Shown one piece after another: positions 33,750 through 43,173 of a stretch of DNA of 64,000 bases (positions within the stretch are counted from its first letter, which is position 1; each line of letters opens with the position of its first letter). The position numbers were made by a program, and so were the translations under genes. The notes below the pieces were generated by a model that made no database searches, was not told the DNA's origin, and saw nothing but the letters and a program-made list of their open reading frames with translations. The DNA comes from JBGSUZ01 sp963677505 (GTDB taxonomy: Bacteria; Bacillota; Clostridia; Peptostreptococcales; Acidaminobacteraceae): the NCBI GenBank assembly GCA_963677505.2, contig CAXXWB010000036.1, forward strand, positions 50,401 through 114,400, in the 5' to 3' direction.

Positions 33750-34998
33750 TTTTCGCCTTCCTCCAGATCCTGTTGGATCATCTTTTGTGCTTCTAAAATG
33801 GTCAGATGATTGCTTTCAGCAAAGGCAATTACATCTTCATACTCTGCCTTGTATTTAAGAAACTGCCTAAGTGACGGACTCGCTTCACCCGAATTGGATA
33901 TGAATTAATTTCATGGGTCACAAAATCCCGCTCTAGCTCCGTCTTTTCAACTTCATAAGTTCTAAGTCCAATGGCCGTTGTCTCTGTCAGCAGGACTCTC
34001 TCAATGGCCTTACTAGACGAGGGCTCAGAAAGTACTTTAAGACAAATCCCCATGCGACCTTTTTTCATGGCAATGGTTTCACGCCAAACATCTAAAGCCC
34101 CTGCCTCAAATATTTTTCGTTCCACCCACTGCCAAACTTCTGGGTTCATGTCGTCCTAAATTAGTTTCCAAAATCAGCTGTTTTTTTTTAAACCGCTTTC
34201 ATCTTCTAAAATCATGGCTCTTAACACATTTGGGAATTCATGATCTCTATTTCCCAACCCGTATCCAATTTTAACAATATTCATAGACATTTGGTCATTG
34301 TACTCGCTCACCAAGGCCTTTAAAATAGCCGCTCCTGTTGGGGTCGTCATCTCGCTTTTCGTCAGTCCCATTCGCACGGGAATTCCTTTTAAAATTTCTG
34401 CTGTGGCAGGTGCAGGCACAGGCATCATCCCGTGGTCACACTTGACAAAACCGCCGCCAAGCTCCACCGAACTGGAAATAACCCCATCCACGCCAAGGGC
34501 TTCATAACAAATAGCCGCTCCGACAATATCTACAATAGAGTCCACTGCCCCTACTTCATGAAAATGAACTTGGTCGATTGGCTTACCATGAACTTTTGCC
34601 TCTGCCACTGCCACTTCCATGAATATTTTCATGCTAAGGGCCTTAACCTTGTCGCTGAGCACACTGCCCATAATAATACCTTCTATTTTCGCCAAATTTC
34701 GGTGATCGTGGTGATGACCTTCCCCGTGTCCATGAGAATGCCCCTCTTCGGTTCCGTGATGGTGATGTTCATTTTCGTGGCTATGGTGGTGATGGCTGTG
34801 TTTAAGAACCACATCGGCTTTCGTGCCTTCAATCCCCTTTTTTTGCTGACGGCTGATTTTCAGTTCAAACTCATTGGCCATCGGCAACTTTTGAAGCTCT
34901 GCTTTCAAATGCTCTGGGTCAACACCCAAATCGATCATTGCACCTAAATTCATATCTCCGCTGATACCACAGAAACAATCGTAATAAAGTATTCCCAT
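33734..34998 (-). pseudogene. larC: LarC, nickel insertase, frameshifted
   Basis: LarC puts nickel into the cofactor. The first frame has the N-terminal YYDCFCGISGDMNLGAM, a His-rich metal stretch (about residues 69-100) and VHFHEVGAVDSIVDIVGA. A T9 run at 34181-34189 (one short) and an extra base at 34155-34156 break the link to LILETNLDDMNPEVWQWVE; a third indel near 33880 precedes the tail YEDVIAFAESNHLTILEAQK. In many species larC needs a programmed frameshift at a similar place, so the A-run shift could be partly natural (known for LarC1/LarC2 of Lactiplantibacillus). Confidence 0.85.
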
Positions 34999-35465
34999 TA
35001 GTGGCGCTCCTTTCCTGTCACATGCTCTATTTTCATTCGTATAATTCTAGTTTTATGACCGGAACCCTTTGCATAGGCTTCTCCTGGCATTTCAAACCCA
35101 GGACTGTATTTTTCAACAAGGAAGCATTAAGGCTCTAATTTTCTCTTCAGAATCAATAATTTCTTCTGCGGTTCCAAAAGCCATGACACTTTCATAATTG
35201 GTGGAGAATTTACTGTCTAGAACCTCTGTATCACCAACTACAACAAACTGAATTTTAGGATTAAAGGCAATATTTCTTAACTTCTTACCTTCCATCGCGG
35301 AGTGGAAATATAAATGGCCTGAGTTGTACACATAACTGATTGGAACGCCATAGGGAAATCCATCTTCCCCCAATGGTGGTCAAAATACCATATTCACCCT
35401 CAGAGAGCAACTTAAGTGCCTTATCTTCTGACAATTTGTCTATCGCTTCTTCTCATTTGATCCAT
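34998..35465 (-). pseudogene. Pyridoxamine 5'-phosphate oxidase-like flavoprotein, frameshifted
   Basis: FMN-binding split-barrel protein of about 155 residues: MDQMRR, KLSEDKALKLLSEGEYGILTTIG, EDGFPYGVPISYVYNSGHLYFHSAMEGKKLRNI and LVEKYSPGFEMPGEAYAKG lie in different frames. Three single-base shifts (near 35440, 35372 and 35128). RBS GGAGG. Its stop overlaps the larC start (TAATG), so it leads the lar operon. Proteins of this type are often called nitroimidazole resistance-like; actual role unknown. Confidence 0.8.
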
Positions 35466-35631
35466 CTTATTCCCTCCATTCGGTATGTTCTCACCTCTTT
35501 ATTATATCAAAAATTGAAAGGTTCCCGCGTATGCTTATCACCACATTACATTTATTATACAGAGGGGTTGTAAAACATAGACTTCTTTCCTAAGTATTGT
35601 TAATATAATCTTAGAGAGAGGAGGTTCTTTT

Positions 35632-36466
35632 ATGAAATCTAAGGCGCCTTATCTGCTTAATGGTTGCAGGCCTTTGCATGACAACATTTGCTTTGCCCTC
35701 TGCCCATTTTGCAGCTACAAAAAGCCATTGGGCTTTATCCACTTTAGAAACTCTACAGTCAAAAGATTTGCTTCTTAGCGTCTCTAAGGACCCTACTAAG
35801 TTAAATGGCAACATTACCGTTGTGGAATTTGAAAATATGCTTAATGAAATTTGGCAATCGGAATTGTCACTTAAGTCCCAATACCAAACGTGATAAATAC
35901 CACAAATGTCAAAACCCTTTTAACGCGAAAAGAAGCCGCAGAGAGAATTTACAATTTATTCAATAAAGCCACCGATGGAAAAATGGACGCCCATCACCTG
36001 GATCAAGTCCGCTAAAATCATGTCTGGCTATCCCAGCGGTGATTTTAAACCTGCTGACAACGTAACACTGGCTCAAGGAGTATCTATTATGAGCAATGTG
36101 AAAAATTATTTAAGAAATCACCCAGAAGTCAAATTGGCACTTTCCGATACCCAAGGTTCCGTCAACCACTCAAAAGATGATCAGCTCACCTATACTGCCG
36201 TCGCTAATGCCAAAGGTACTATAGACTTTACCTTGAGTTGGGGAGAAAAGAAAACAGGCGGTTACAGTGTTAAAATCACCAAGGTTGCTCAAAGTGGCAA
36301 GGAACTTCGCATCAGTTACCAACTAACTGCTCCAGGACCCGATGCGATTGTCACTCAGGCCCTCACCTATCCTAAAGATACCACCAACTTAGAAATGGGT
36401 ATGGAAGCTTACAAACAGTTAACCATCATTCTTGTAGAAGACACTACTGGCGCAAAGCAAGAGTAA
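35632..36466 (+). pseudogene. S-layer homology domain protein, frameshifted
   Basis: A signal peptide (LICLMVAGLCMTTFALPSA) follows the first codons in another frame, then SLH-like repeats: HWALSTLETLQSKDLL, TRKEAAERIYNLF and IKSAKIMSGYPSGDFKPADNVTLAQGVSIM. The C-terminal 110 residues are beta-like. At least three shifts (near 35648, 35890, 35995). SLH domains bind pyruvylated wall polymers, so the protein would be surface-attached. RBS GAGGAGG. Confidence 0.7.
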
Positions 36467-36603
36467 GCTCTGTATAAACATAGCTTCATTCAGCTTCAGA
36501 AACCAACGATACCATTAATAAAGACCAAATTTTCCTTAACGGAGAACTTGGTCTTTTCTTTGTTTTTGAAGTTTGAGTACCGAACCCTTGAAGTTCACAT
36601 AAC

Positions 36604-37467
36604 TTAGTACTCATCGAGAAAGCTATGCTTCTCCCCGTTTTTCTTCCAGCCTAGGATGGCACCCATTTCCACGTTGAGAGCTGAATTGAATATACACTTC
36701 TCAACGTCAGGATTGGTCTCTTTCATCTGTTCTATCATGGCTTTTATTTCATATCGTTTATTAGAGGTTCGCTTTGCCGCGACCATACAGGCACAGTTAA
36801 GGGGCCATAGTCCGCTGAAAGAAGCCCACCGCTGAATGTCTTTTTCTCGAATATAAAAGAGAGGGCGAATCAGTTCAATCCCTTCAAAATTACTGGCTCT
36901 CAGTTTAGGCATCATGGTTTTAAATCCGCCTGCGTAGAGAATATTGAGCATGGTGGTTTCAATCACATCATCGTAATGATGACCCAATGCCAATTTATTG
37001 CAACCCAGTTCTTTGGCACGAGCATAAAGGAAGCCTCTTCGCATTTTGGCACACATATAGCAAGGCATTTCTCCCGCTATTTCTCCAACCACTTCGAAAA
37101 TACGAGATTCAAAAGTCTTTACAGGAATTTTGAGAAACTCACAATTCTGGTCGTGAAGTTTTTTGACATTAGGGTGATACCCTGGGTCCATGGTAATATA
37201 TTCGACTTCGAAGTTGACTTTCTTGTGCTTTTTCAGTTCCTGAAAGAGCTTGGCCATGACTAAGCTGTCCTTGCCGCCTGAAATGGCCACCGCCACTCGG
37301 TCCCCTTCTTCTATTAGTTCAAAATCTTTAATCGCCTTTGTGAATTTGGACCATAAGAACTTTTTATAGGTTTTGGTCAAACTCCGCTCAACAGTTGCCA
37401 AGTCTTTTTGATCTTCCTCAGGAATAAAGGCTTCACACTGACTGGCAATGGTTTTAACTTCTTTCAT
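36604..37467 (-). CDS. TtcA-like PP-loop ATPase (tRNA thiolation family)
   Basis: 287 residues. PP-loop VAVAISGGKDSLVMAKLF, Cys motif PCYMCAKMRRG, LGHHYDDVIETTMLN and a C-terminal Cys pair in LNCACMVAAKRTS. This is the TtcA/TtuA group, which thiolates tRNA bases using an iron-sulfur cluster; the target base cannot be told. Start at ATG 37467 (AGGAGAAAC before it) rather than the TTG one codon earlier. Intact in spite of the broken neighbours. Confidence 0.85.
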   Translation of the reverse strand: MKEVKTIASQCEAFIPEEDQKDLATVERSLTKTYKKFLWSKFTKAIKDFELIEEGDRVAVAISGGKDSLVMAKLFQELKKHKKVNFEVEYITMDPGYHPNVKKLHDQNCEFLKIPVKTFESRIFEVVGEIAGEMPCYMCAKMRRGFLYARAKELGCNKLALGHHYDDVIETTMLNILYAGGFKTMMPKLRASNFEGIELIRPLFYIREKDIQRWASFSGLWPLNCACMVAAKRTSNKRYEIKAMIEQMKETNPDVEKCIFNSALNVEMGAILGWKKNGEKHSFLDEY

Positions 37468-37484
37468 CAATTGTTTCTCCTATC

Positions 37485-38315
37485 TTAAGGCTTGGTTCTG
37501 GTAGTTACAGGGTATAAATCTCTGCGCTTTGCCGACATCACAGGTAATTGTTCTCTCACTTCTTTGACCATTTCCAAATCAATTTCTGAAATTAAAACGC
37601 TTTCAACATCTTCAAGGTGGTGAATCACCACGCCCCAAGGATCCACAATCATGCTGTGACCGTAAGCCACATAACTGGCTGCCCTATCCCGCGCAGGGGA
37701 AACCGCCGCTACAAAGAGTTGATTGTCCAGCGCACGGCTGCGCATTAAAAGTTCCCAGTGTTTAGGTCCCGTCGTCATATTGAAAGCCCCTGGCACGATG
37801 ATAAGCACTGCTCCTGCTTCTGCAAGAAGAGCGGCCCACTCGGCAAATCGAACATCAAAACAAATCATGACCCCGATTTTCCCATAAGGGGTATCAATCA
37901 GGCACAAGTCACTACCTGCTGTGAGTGTGTCAGACTCTTTAAAGCGCTGACCCCCTTTAATATCTATGTCAAACAAATGTACTTTTCTATGTTTTCCAAC
38001 TTGCTCGCCCTCTGGGTTAAAGACAAAACAAGTATTGTAGACTCTTCCCTCGGCATCTTTTTCAGGAATACTGCCGCCAAAGAGCCAAACTTTTGACTGC
38101 TTCGCCATTTTCGAAAGGGCTTGCCAAATAGGTCCACCCTCTGGTTCTGCGTATTTGGGGAAAAGGGCTGTTTCATAAGGACAGACAAACATTTCAGGCA
38201 AGGCAATCAGCTTAGCCCCAGTAATAGCCGCCTCTTCTACCATAATGGCCGCTTTTTTCAGATTGTCCTCTATTAAAGAACTCCCTTTCATTTGAATCAG
38301 TGCAACACTCGCCAT
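37485..38315 (-). CDS. Carbon-nitrogen hydrolase (omega-amidase/Nit2-like)
   Basis: 276 residues from ATG 38315 (RBS GGGGGTGG). The nitrilase triad is present: Glu in ALPEMFVCPYE, Lys in KHRKVHLFDIDI and Cys in VMICFDVRFAEW. GQRFKESDTLTAG matches omega-amidases, which hydrolyse alpha-ketoglutaramate or ketosuccinamate. It precedes the TtcA-like gene by 17 bases and may be co-transcribed. Confidence 0.88.
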   Translation of the reverse strand: MASVALIQMKGSSLIEDNLKKAAIMVEEAAITGAKLIALPEMFVCPYETALFPKYAEPEGGPIWQALSKMAKQSKVWLFGGSIPEKDAEGRVYNTCFVFNPEGEQVGKHRKVHLFDIDIKGGQRFKESDTLTAGSDLCLIDTPYGKIGVMICFDVRFAEWAALLAEAGAVLIIVPGAFNMTTGPKHWELLMRSRALDNQLFVAAVSPARDRAASYVAYGHSMIVDPWGVVIHHLEDVESVLISEIDLEMVKEVREQLPVMSAKRRDLYPVTTRTKP

Positions 38316-38472
38316 ATCTGCCACCCCCTGTAAAATAGTGTATCTCCCAACCGCTACCCTGCGATAAACCATTAGCACCGCTGCTTGGGCCAATTAAAAG
38401 ACCTTACCGATTTTCTCAGTAAGGTCTATGGTCATTATATCATAGGCATTTATTATTAAAAACTGCCCTTTT

Positions 38473-40977
38473 CTACTTGAGTAAAATATCTTCGTACATT
38501 GGAAGACCCGCCGCACTGGTATTGAACCCTCTGATTTTCTTGCTGACTAGGAACAATTGCTTAGGGTGTGAAACAAATATAAACGGCGCTTTTTCCATCA
38601 AATACTGTTGAATATCACTGTAAGCATCTGCACGTCTCTTAGGGTTAACAAATTGCTTCGCTTCATTCATCCTATTCACAAGTTCTGGGTCGTTATAGTG
38701 ACCAAAGTTTGCATAAGTCCCTGGGGCTAAAATAGGCGTCAAGAAGTTGTCTGCATCTCCCGTATCCGCCATCCAAGTAAGGGCAAACATATCCGCTTTA
38801 GCAACTGATTCAGGCTTCATGTAGAGTTTATCTTCTACAGTAACTCCCTCCACTTTTATACCCAAACTTTCAGCCGTTTTCTTCATATAATCCATTAACC
38901 CGTTATTGCCACTGCTTCTAAGAAGAAGGGTCAATTTTTCTCCATTATAGCTACTTTGTCTCATCAGTTCTTTCCCCTTTGAAAGGTCATAGCTAAAACC
39001 TCTGAAACTGCTGTCAAAATGAATAGCTCTAGGGAATACGCCCTTTGAAGGTTCTGCTGTGTCAAAGTGTCTTTCTTTAATATAGCTACTGCGGTCAAAT
39101 GCGTAATTTAGCGCCTGACGTATACGGGCATCCTTTACAAATACTGAGTTTTTGTCAAAATTAAAGCCTGTAAATTCAAGGGCCATTTGGTCGATGACTT
39201 TTAGCTCAGCACCTTCAATCTTCCTAGCTTCTGGAATTAGAGTCAAGTCTTTTAACTGAGTAAAGTCGTATTTACCCTCTTTAAATGACTTGAAGAAGTC
39301 TGAGTCGTTGGTGGTCACATGGAATCTCGAAACATATGGCGACCCTGCAAAACAACTTGGATTATTGGTAAGTTCTAAAATATTGTCGCTGGTTCTGTTG
39401 ATGTTAAACGCACCACAACCCACAATTTTACCAGCCTCAAAATCACGTTTACTGATGATGGCACAGCAAGGCTGTGTCAAGTTGAGTAAGAAGCCAGGAT
39501 ACACGTGTTTCAGTTCAATGGCAATGTGATTTTGGTCAACAATTCTAAGACCCTGAATATCTCTTGCACCGCCATTGTTAAAGGCTTCAGCTCCTAAAAT
39601 ATCAAATAAGAACCATGCGTTTGGCGATTCATTTTTAGGGTCCAATACTCTTTTTAGAGAAAACAGTACATCCTCCACCGTTACAGGCTTACCGCTGGCA
39701 AACTTGATGCCGTTTCTAATTTGGAAAATCCACGTCCGATTATCCCCTTGAATTTCCCAGCTCTTTGCCACGCTAGGGAACATTTCTTTATTGGGACCAA
39801 GACCCAACAAACAACTATTGGAATTGCCTACCATGCTCATTGTCGCTTGGTCAAACGGCATGATTGGATCAAAATCTTTATTATCTGTGCCTACATAGGT
39901 TCTTAAGAAATCCTCTTCTTTTTCAAGAGCCATAGCCGTGTGAAGTTTACCTGAAAGGTAGGCCAATTCTTCAGAAGTCTTCATGAGTTGATCCAAAGTA
40001 GACTTGGTGTAGCCTGTATTCATAAGGGCCACTTCTGCCATTTGAAGAACCCCTTCAGAGGATTCGTCTAAGTTATAAGAAGACTCCATTACTTGAGAAA
40101 GGCTTTTGGTTTGCTGATCTACCGCTGTGCTGATTTCGTCTATTACTTCTGTGGCTTGAGCAATGGAATTCATAATTTCTTTAAAGGTCACATCCATACC
40201 TGAAGTGGTTTTAATGCCCACTTCGACTTTATTAATGCTCATGGCCATGGCTTGAACCGCTTCTTTAATGCCACCCTTGATCTCTTCACTGATTTTGCTG
40301 ATTGTGTCCGCAGAAGCAGCACTTTCTTCAGCCAGTTTATTCACCTCTCCAGCGACAACTGCAAAACCTCTACCTGCCTCACCTGCACGAGCAGCTTCAA
40401 TTCTGGCATTGAGAGAGAGTAAGTTGGTTTGGCTTGAAATATCAGTAATAACCTTAGACATTTCGTCAATTCTTGAAATATGTTGATTAAGAGAATCCAC
40501 TATTTCTTCTGTTTTCTTAACCGAAACCCTAATTTCTTCAATGGCTTCAACAGACACTTCAATCATTTTCGTACCATTTTGTTGAATGCCCTCAGTGGTT
40601 TCCTGCATCATCTCTTGTGTGCTGGAAATGCTAGCTTGAACTTCTTCCGCTAAGGCGGTATAATTTGACATTTCGTCTACCACTTGGCTGATATCTTTTT
40701 TCTGATCTGAAATTTTGTCGGAAATTTTCTCCATGATTTCAATCAAAGATTGGGCAACTGCCCCTGTGTCGTCAATTTTCGCCGCCAACTTGCTAATGGC
40801 GCTTTCTTGATTTCCCAATAAGGCGCTAACGCCTCTTTCGTCTTTTCCTCTAGCAATCTTTCTTGAACTTACGCCACTGGCAACGGTTCCTGCCTGACCC
40901 GATACCTCACTTGGCATAAGACCTTGTTTCTCACCGACCCCTTCGGCTTCTTGATGCTTTTTACCAAACCACGCCAT
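38473..40977 (-). CDS. Soluble chemoreceptor fused to a family 5 solute-binding domain
   Basis: 834 residues from ATG 40977 (GGGGGT before it; MAWFGKKHQEAEG). Residues about 60-350 are an MCP signalling domain with the hairpin tip DISSQTNLLSLNARIEAARA and GEAGRGFAVVAGEVNKLAEE. Residues about 353-834 are a full-length SBP_bac_5 domain (peptide/nickel binding type): SWEIQGDNRTWIFQIRNGIKF, VTVEDVLFSLKRV, YANFGHYNDPELVNRM. I see no signal peptide or transmembrane segment, so the binding domain should be inside the cell. It probably senses an intracellular ligand and signals to CheA. SgrR of E. coli is a precedent for a cytosolic SBP_5 sensor. Confidence 0.88.
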   Translation of the reverse strand: MAWFGKKHQEAEGVGEKQGLMPSEVSGQAGTVASGVSSRKIARGKDERGVSALLGNQESAISKLAAKIDDTGAVAQSLIEIMEKISDKISDQKKDISQVVDEMSNYTALAEEVQASISSTQEMMQETTEGIQQNGTKMIEVSVEAIEEIRVSVKKTEEIVDSLNQHISRIDEMSKVITDISSQTNLLSLNARIEAARAGEAGRGFAVVAGEVNKLAEESAASADTISKISEEIKGGIKEAVQAMAMSINKVEVGIKTTSGMDVTFKEIMNSIAQATEVIDEISTAVDQQTKSLSQVMESSYNLDESSEGVLQMAEVALMNTGYTKSTLDQLMKTSEELAYLSGKLHTAMALEKEEDFLRTYVGTDNKDFDPIMPFDQATMSMVGNSNSCLLGLGPNKEMFPSVAKSWEIQGDNRTWIFQIRNGIKFASGKPVTVEDVLFSLKRVLDPKNESPNAWFLFDILGAEAFNNGGARDIQGLRIVDQNHIAIELKHVYPGFLLNLTQPCCAIISKRDFEAGKIVGCGAFNINRTSDNILELTNNPSCFAGSPYVSRFHVTTNDSDFFKSFKEGKYDFTQLKDLTLIPEARKIEGAELKVIDQMALEFTGFNFDKNSVFVKDARIRQALNYAFDRSSYIKERHFDTAEPSKGVFPRAIHFDSSFRGFSYDLSKGKELMRQSSYNGEKLTLLLRSSGNNGLMDYMKKTAESLGIKVEGVTVEDKLYMKPESVAKADMFALTWMADTGDADNFLTPILAPGTYANFGHYNDPELVNRMNEAKQFVNPKRRADAYSDIQQYLMEKAPFIFVSHPKQLFLVSKKIRGFNTSAAGLPMYEDILLK

Positions 40978-41241
40978 TATATGACCCCCTATGTAATACT
41001 TTTTTCCGCTCTCCCCGCCCGAGTAAGGCAGATTTATAAATGAACACACACAAAATTATTATATGCAATATTTGAACATTTTAAAAGAAAACTTGTAGAA
41101 TGTGACAATAAATTGATATTAAGGCATTATATCTGCTCTTCCTTCTCCAAAATAGCCATTTATTAGTACTCAAACGCTTTCCAAGCAAGAACAAATGTTC
41201 TATAATAAAAGGAAATACCCTACTTTAGAAAGGAGCCTTCC

Positions 41242-42294
41242 ATGGATCGGATTATCATGCATTTTGATATTGATGCTTTCTTTGCCTCTGTAGAAATCAT
41301 TGACGATCCCAGTCTAAGAGGGAAGCCCGTCATTGTTGGAGGCACCAGCAAAAGAGGGGTAGTAGCTACTGCTTCCTATGAAGCTCGAAAATACGGCATT
41401 CACAGTGCCATGAGCGTGCAAACAGCTAGACGCCTTTGCCCTCACGGCATTTTCATCAGCGGACACTTTGACCGTTATAGCTACTTCTCTAGTGCAGTTT
41501 TTTCCATTGTTTCAGAGGTCACACCGCTCATTGAGAAGGTTTCCATCGACGAAGCCTATTTGGACCTTTCCAATCTAGATGAAGACCCTTATCTCATTGC
41601 AGCCGCTCTAAAAAAGCGAGTTTTTGAAGAGACTGGACTGACCATTAGTATTGGTCTTTCACACAATAAATTTTTGGCCAAACTGGCTTCTGACTGGAAC
41701 AAGCCCAATGGTTTTTTCGAAATTAAAGAAGAGGAAGCCTACGACTTACTTTCTGCACTGCCTATTATTAAAATTCACGGTCTCGGTAAAAAGTCTGTGG
41801 AGCGACTGAACAATGTGGGCATTTACAAAGTCTCTGAGCTTCAGAATATGCCTGTAGAACATCTGAGTTACTTTCTTGGGCATAGTTGGGCAGAGGAAAT
41901 CTATCAGCGCATCAGAGGCATTGACGACCGTCCTGTGGTGACCTATCACGAGAGGAAATCTTATGGACGAGAAACCACTTTCCTTGAAGATATTACAGAC
42001 CCCTTAGCGCTCAAAGCCGTGGTTGAAAAATATGCTCACAAGTTACTTCATCAAATCAGAGAAAAGGAAATGTGGGCAAAGACCGTGACCCTTAAAGCCA
42101 AATACAGTGATTTTCAGCAAATCACCAGAAGCCATACAGTCGATCAAGCTTTTAACCGTTACGATGAAATCGAAGAGGTTCTTGACCAACTCTTGCTACA
42201 ACTTGAACCCGACCGCCCAATCCGTTTGATTGGGGTCTCTTTTTCCAATTTTGTGCCTCAAATGGCCGTTCAACTCAGTTTATTTGACATATAA
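41242..42294 (+). CDS. dinB: DNA polymerase IV (Y family)
   Basis: 350 residues. Catalytic acidic residues in MHFDIDAFFASVE and VSIDEAYLDLS; GLSHNKFLAKLASDWNKPNG and the helix-hairpin-helix KIHGLGKKSVERL are conserved. The C-terminal little-finger domain follows; a typical C-terminal beta-clamp peptide may be QLSLFDI at the end. It performs error-prone bypass synthesis. RBS AAAGGAGCC. Confidence 0.95.
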   Translation: MDRIIMHFDIDAFFASVEIIDDPSLRGKPVIVGGTSKRGVVATASYEARKYGIHSAMSVQTARRLCPHGIFISGHFDRYSYFSSAVFSIVSEVTPLIEKVSIDEAYLDLSNLDEDPYLIAAALKKRVFEETGLTISIGLSHNKFLAKLASDWNKPNGFFEIKEEEAYDLLSALPIIKIHGLGKKSVERLNNVGIYKVSELQNMPVEHLSYFLGHSWAEEIYQRIRGIDDRPVVTYHERKSYGRETTFLEDITDPLALKAVVEKYAHKLLHQIREKEMWAKTVTLKAKYSDFQQITRSHTVDQAFNRYDEIEEVLDQLLLQLEPDRPIRLIGVSFSNFVPQMAVQLSLFDI

Positions 42295-42310
42295 ACAGGT
42301 GTCTCAAAGC

Positions 42311-42349
42311 AAAAATCCCCAGTGCATTTTCATGCAACTGGGGATTTTT
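42311..42349. terminator. Bidirectional terminator between dinB and kamE
   Basis: AAAAATCCCCAGT-GCA pairs with TGCAACTGGGGATTTTT. It ends dinB rightwards and the lysine operon leftwards. Confidence 0.85.
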
Positions 42350-42408
42350 GAGGTGTATGGCTAGTTTTATTGACACATCAGCACTGGTAAGAACTGACGT
42401 GGGCAGCA

Positions 42409-43173
42409 TTATTTTGTTACAAGGTCTCTTTCCACAATTTGAGTTACAACGAAAGTCGCAACATCTTCTGCGTAAGTACCTGTTGAGAAACCAGCATCAT
42501 AGCCAAGCTCTTTAGCAAGTTCATGGCTGACACGAGGACCGCCTGCAATGAGGACAATCTTGTCTCTAAGACCTTCAGCTTCAACCAATTCCACCATTTG
42601 TGAAAGGTTAGGAATATGAACGTCTTTTTGTGTAACAACTTGTGAAACCACAATGGCATCTGCACCGAGTTCGATTGCTTTTGCAAGCATTTCTTCATTA
42701 GGTACTTGTGCGCCTAAGTTGTGAGCTTCAATACCGTGGTATCTTTCAAGACCGTAGTGACCGTCGAAACCTTTCATGTTCATGATGGCGTCGATCCCTA
42801 CTGTATGAGCATCTGTACCTGTACAAGCGCCAACGATTACCACTGGACGTTTGATATTTTCTTCAATATAAGCTTCAACGGCATATTTATCCATCACATC
42901 GATATCTACTTTTGGCACTTCGATTTTTGTCATGTCGATGGTGTGTGTACATTTGCCGTACATAACGAACATAGTGTAGCCAACGCCAAGATCTTCAGCA
43001 TGAACAACAGCAGGCTCTTCCATACCCATTTTGATAAGAAGTTGTTTAGCTGCTTCTTTAGACTCTTCGCTGATTGGAATTGGAAGTGTGAAACAGAATT
43101 GCATCATACCATCGTTCATGGTATCGCCGTAAGGCTTGATTTTTGTTAAATCAATATTGTTTGCTGTGCTCAT
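42409..43173 (-). CDS. kamE: Lysine 5,6-aminomutase beta subunit
   Basis: 254 residues. Small subunit of the B12- and PLP-dependent enzyme that moves the terminal amino group of beta-lysine (or D-lysine) to C5. The B12-binding motif is GTDAHTVG (DxHxxG) and AHNLGAQVPNEEMLAKA with VVSQVVTQKD match the Rossmann part. The start overlaps the kamD stop (TAATG). RBS GGAGGTGCG. Confidence 0.95.
   Translation of the reverse strand: MSTANNIDLTKIKPYGDTMNDGMMQFCFTLPIPISEESKEAAKQLLIKMGMEEPAVVHAEDLGVGYTMFVMYGKCTHTIDMTKIEVPKVDIDVMDKYAVEAYIEENIKRPVVIVGACTGTDAHTVGIDAIMNMKGFDGHYGLERYHGIEAHNLGAQVPNEEMLAKAIELGADAIVVSQVVTQKDVHIPNLSQMVELVEAEGLRDKIVLIAGGPRVSHELAKELGYDAGFSTGTYAEDVATFVVTQIVERDLVTK

Noticed and set aside
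34432..34947. 171-codon rightward ORF opposite larC
   Set aside because: A shadow of the His-rich larC coding strand, without ribosome site or recognisable protein features.
32168..35465. Further selenoproteins from in-frame TGA codons in larB, larE and the PPOX-like gene
   Set aside because: In each case the conserved protein continues in another frame after the TGA, so a frameshift explains the stop; only the gene at 25999 continues in the same frame.
42721..43149. 142-codon rightward ORF opposite kamE
   Set aside because: Antisense shadow of a highly conserved, codon-biased gene.
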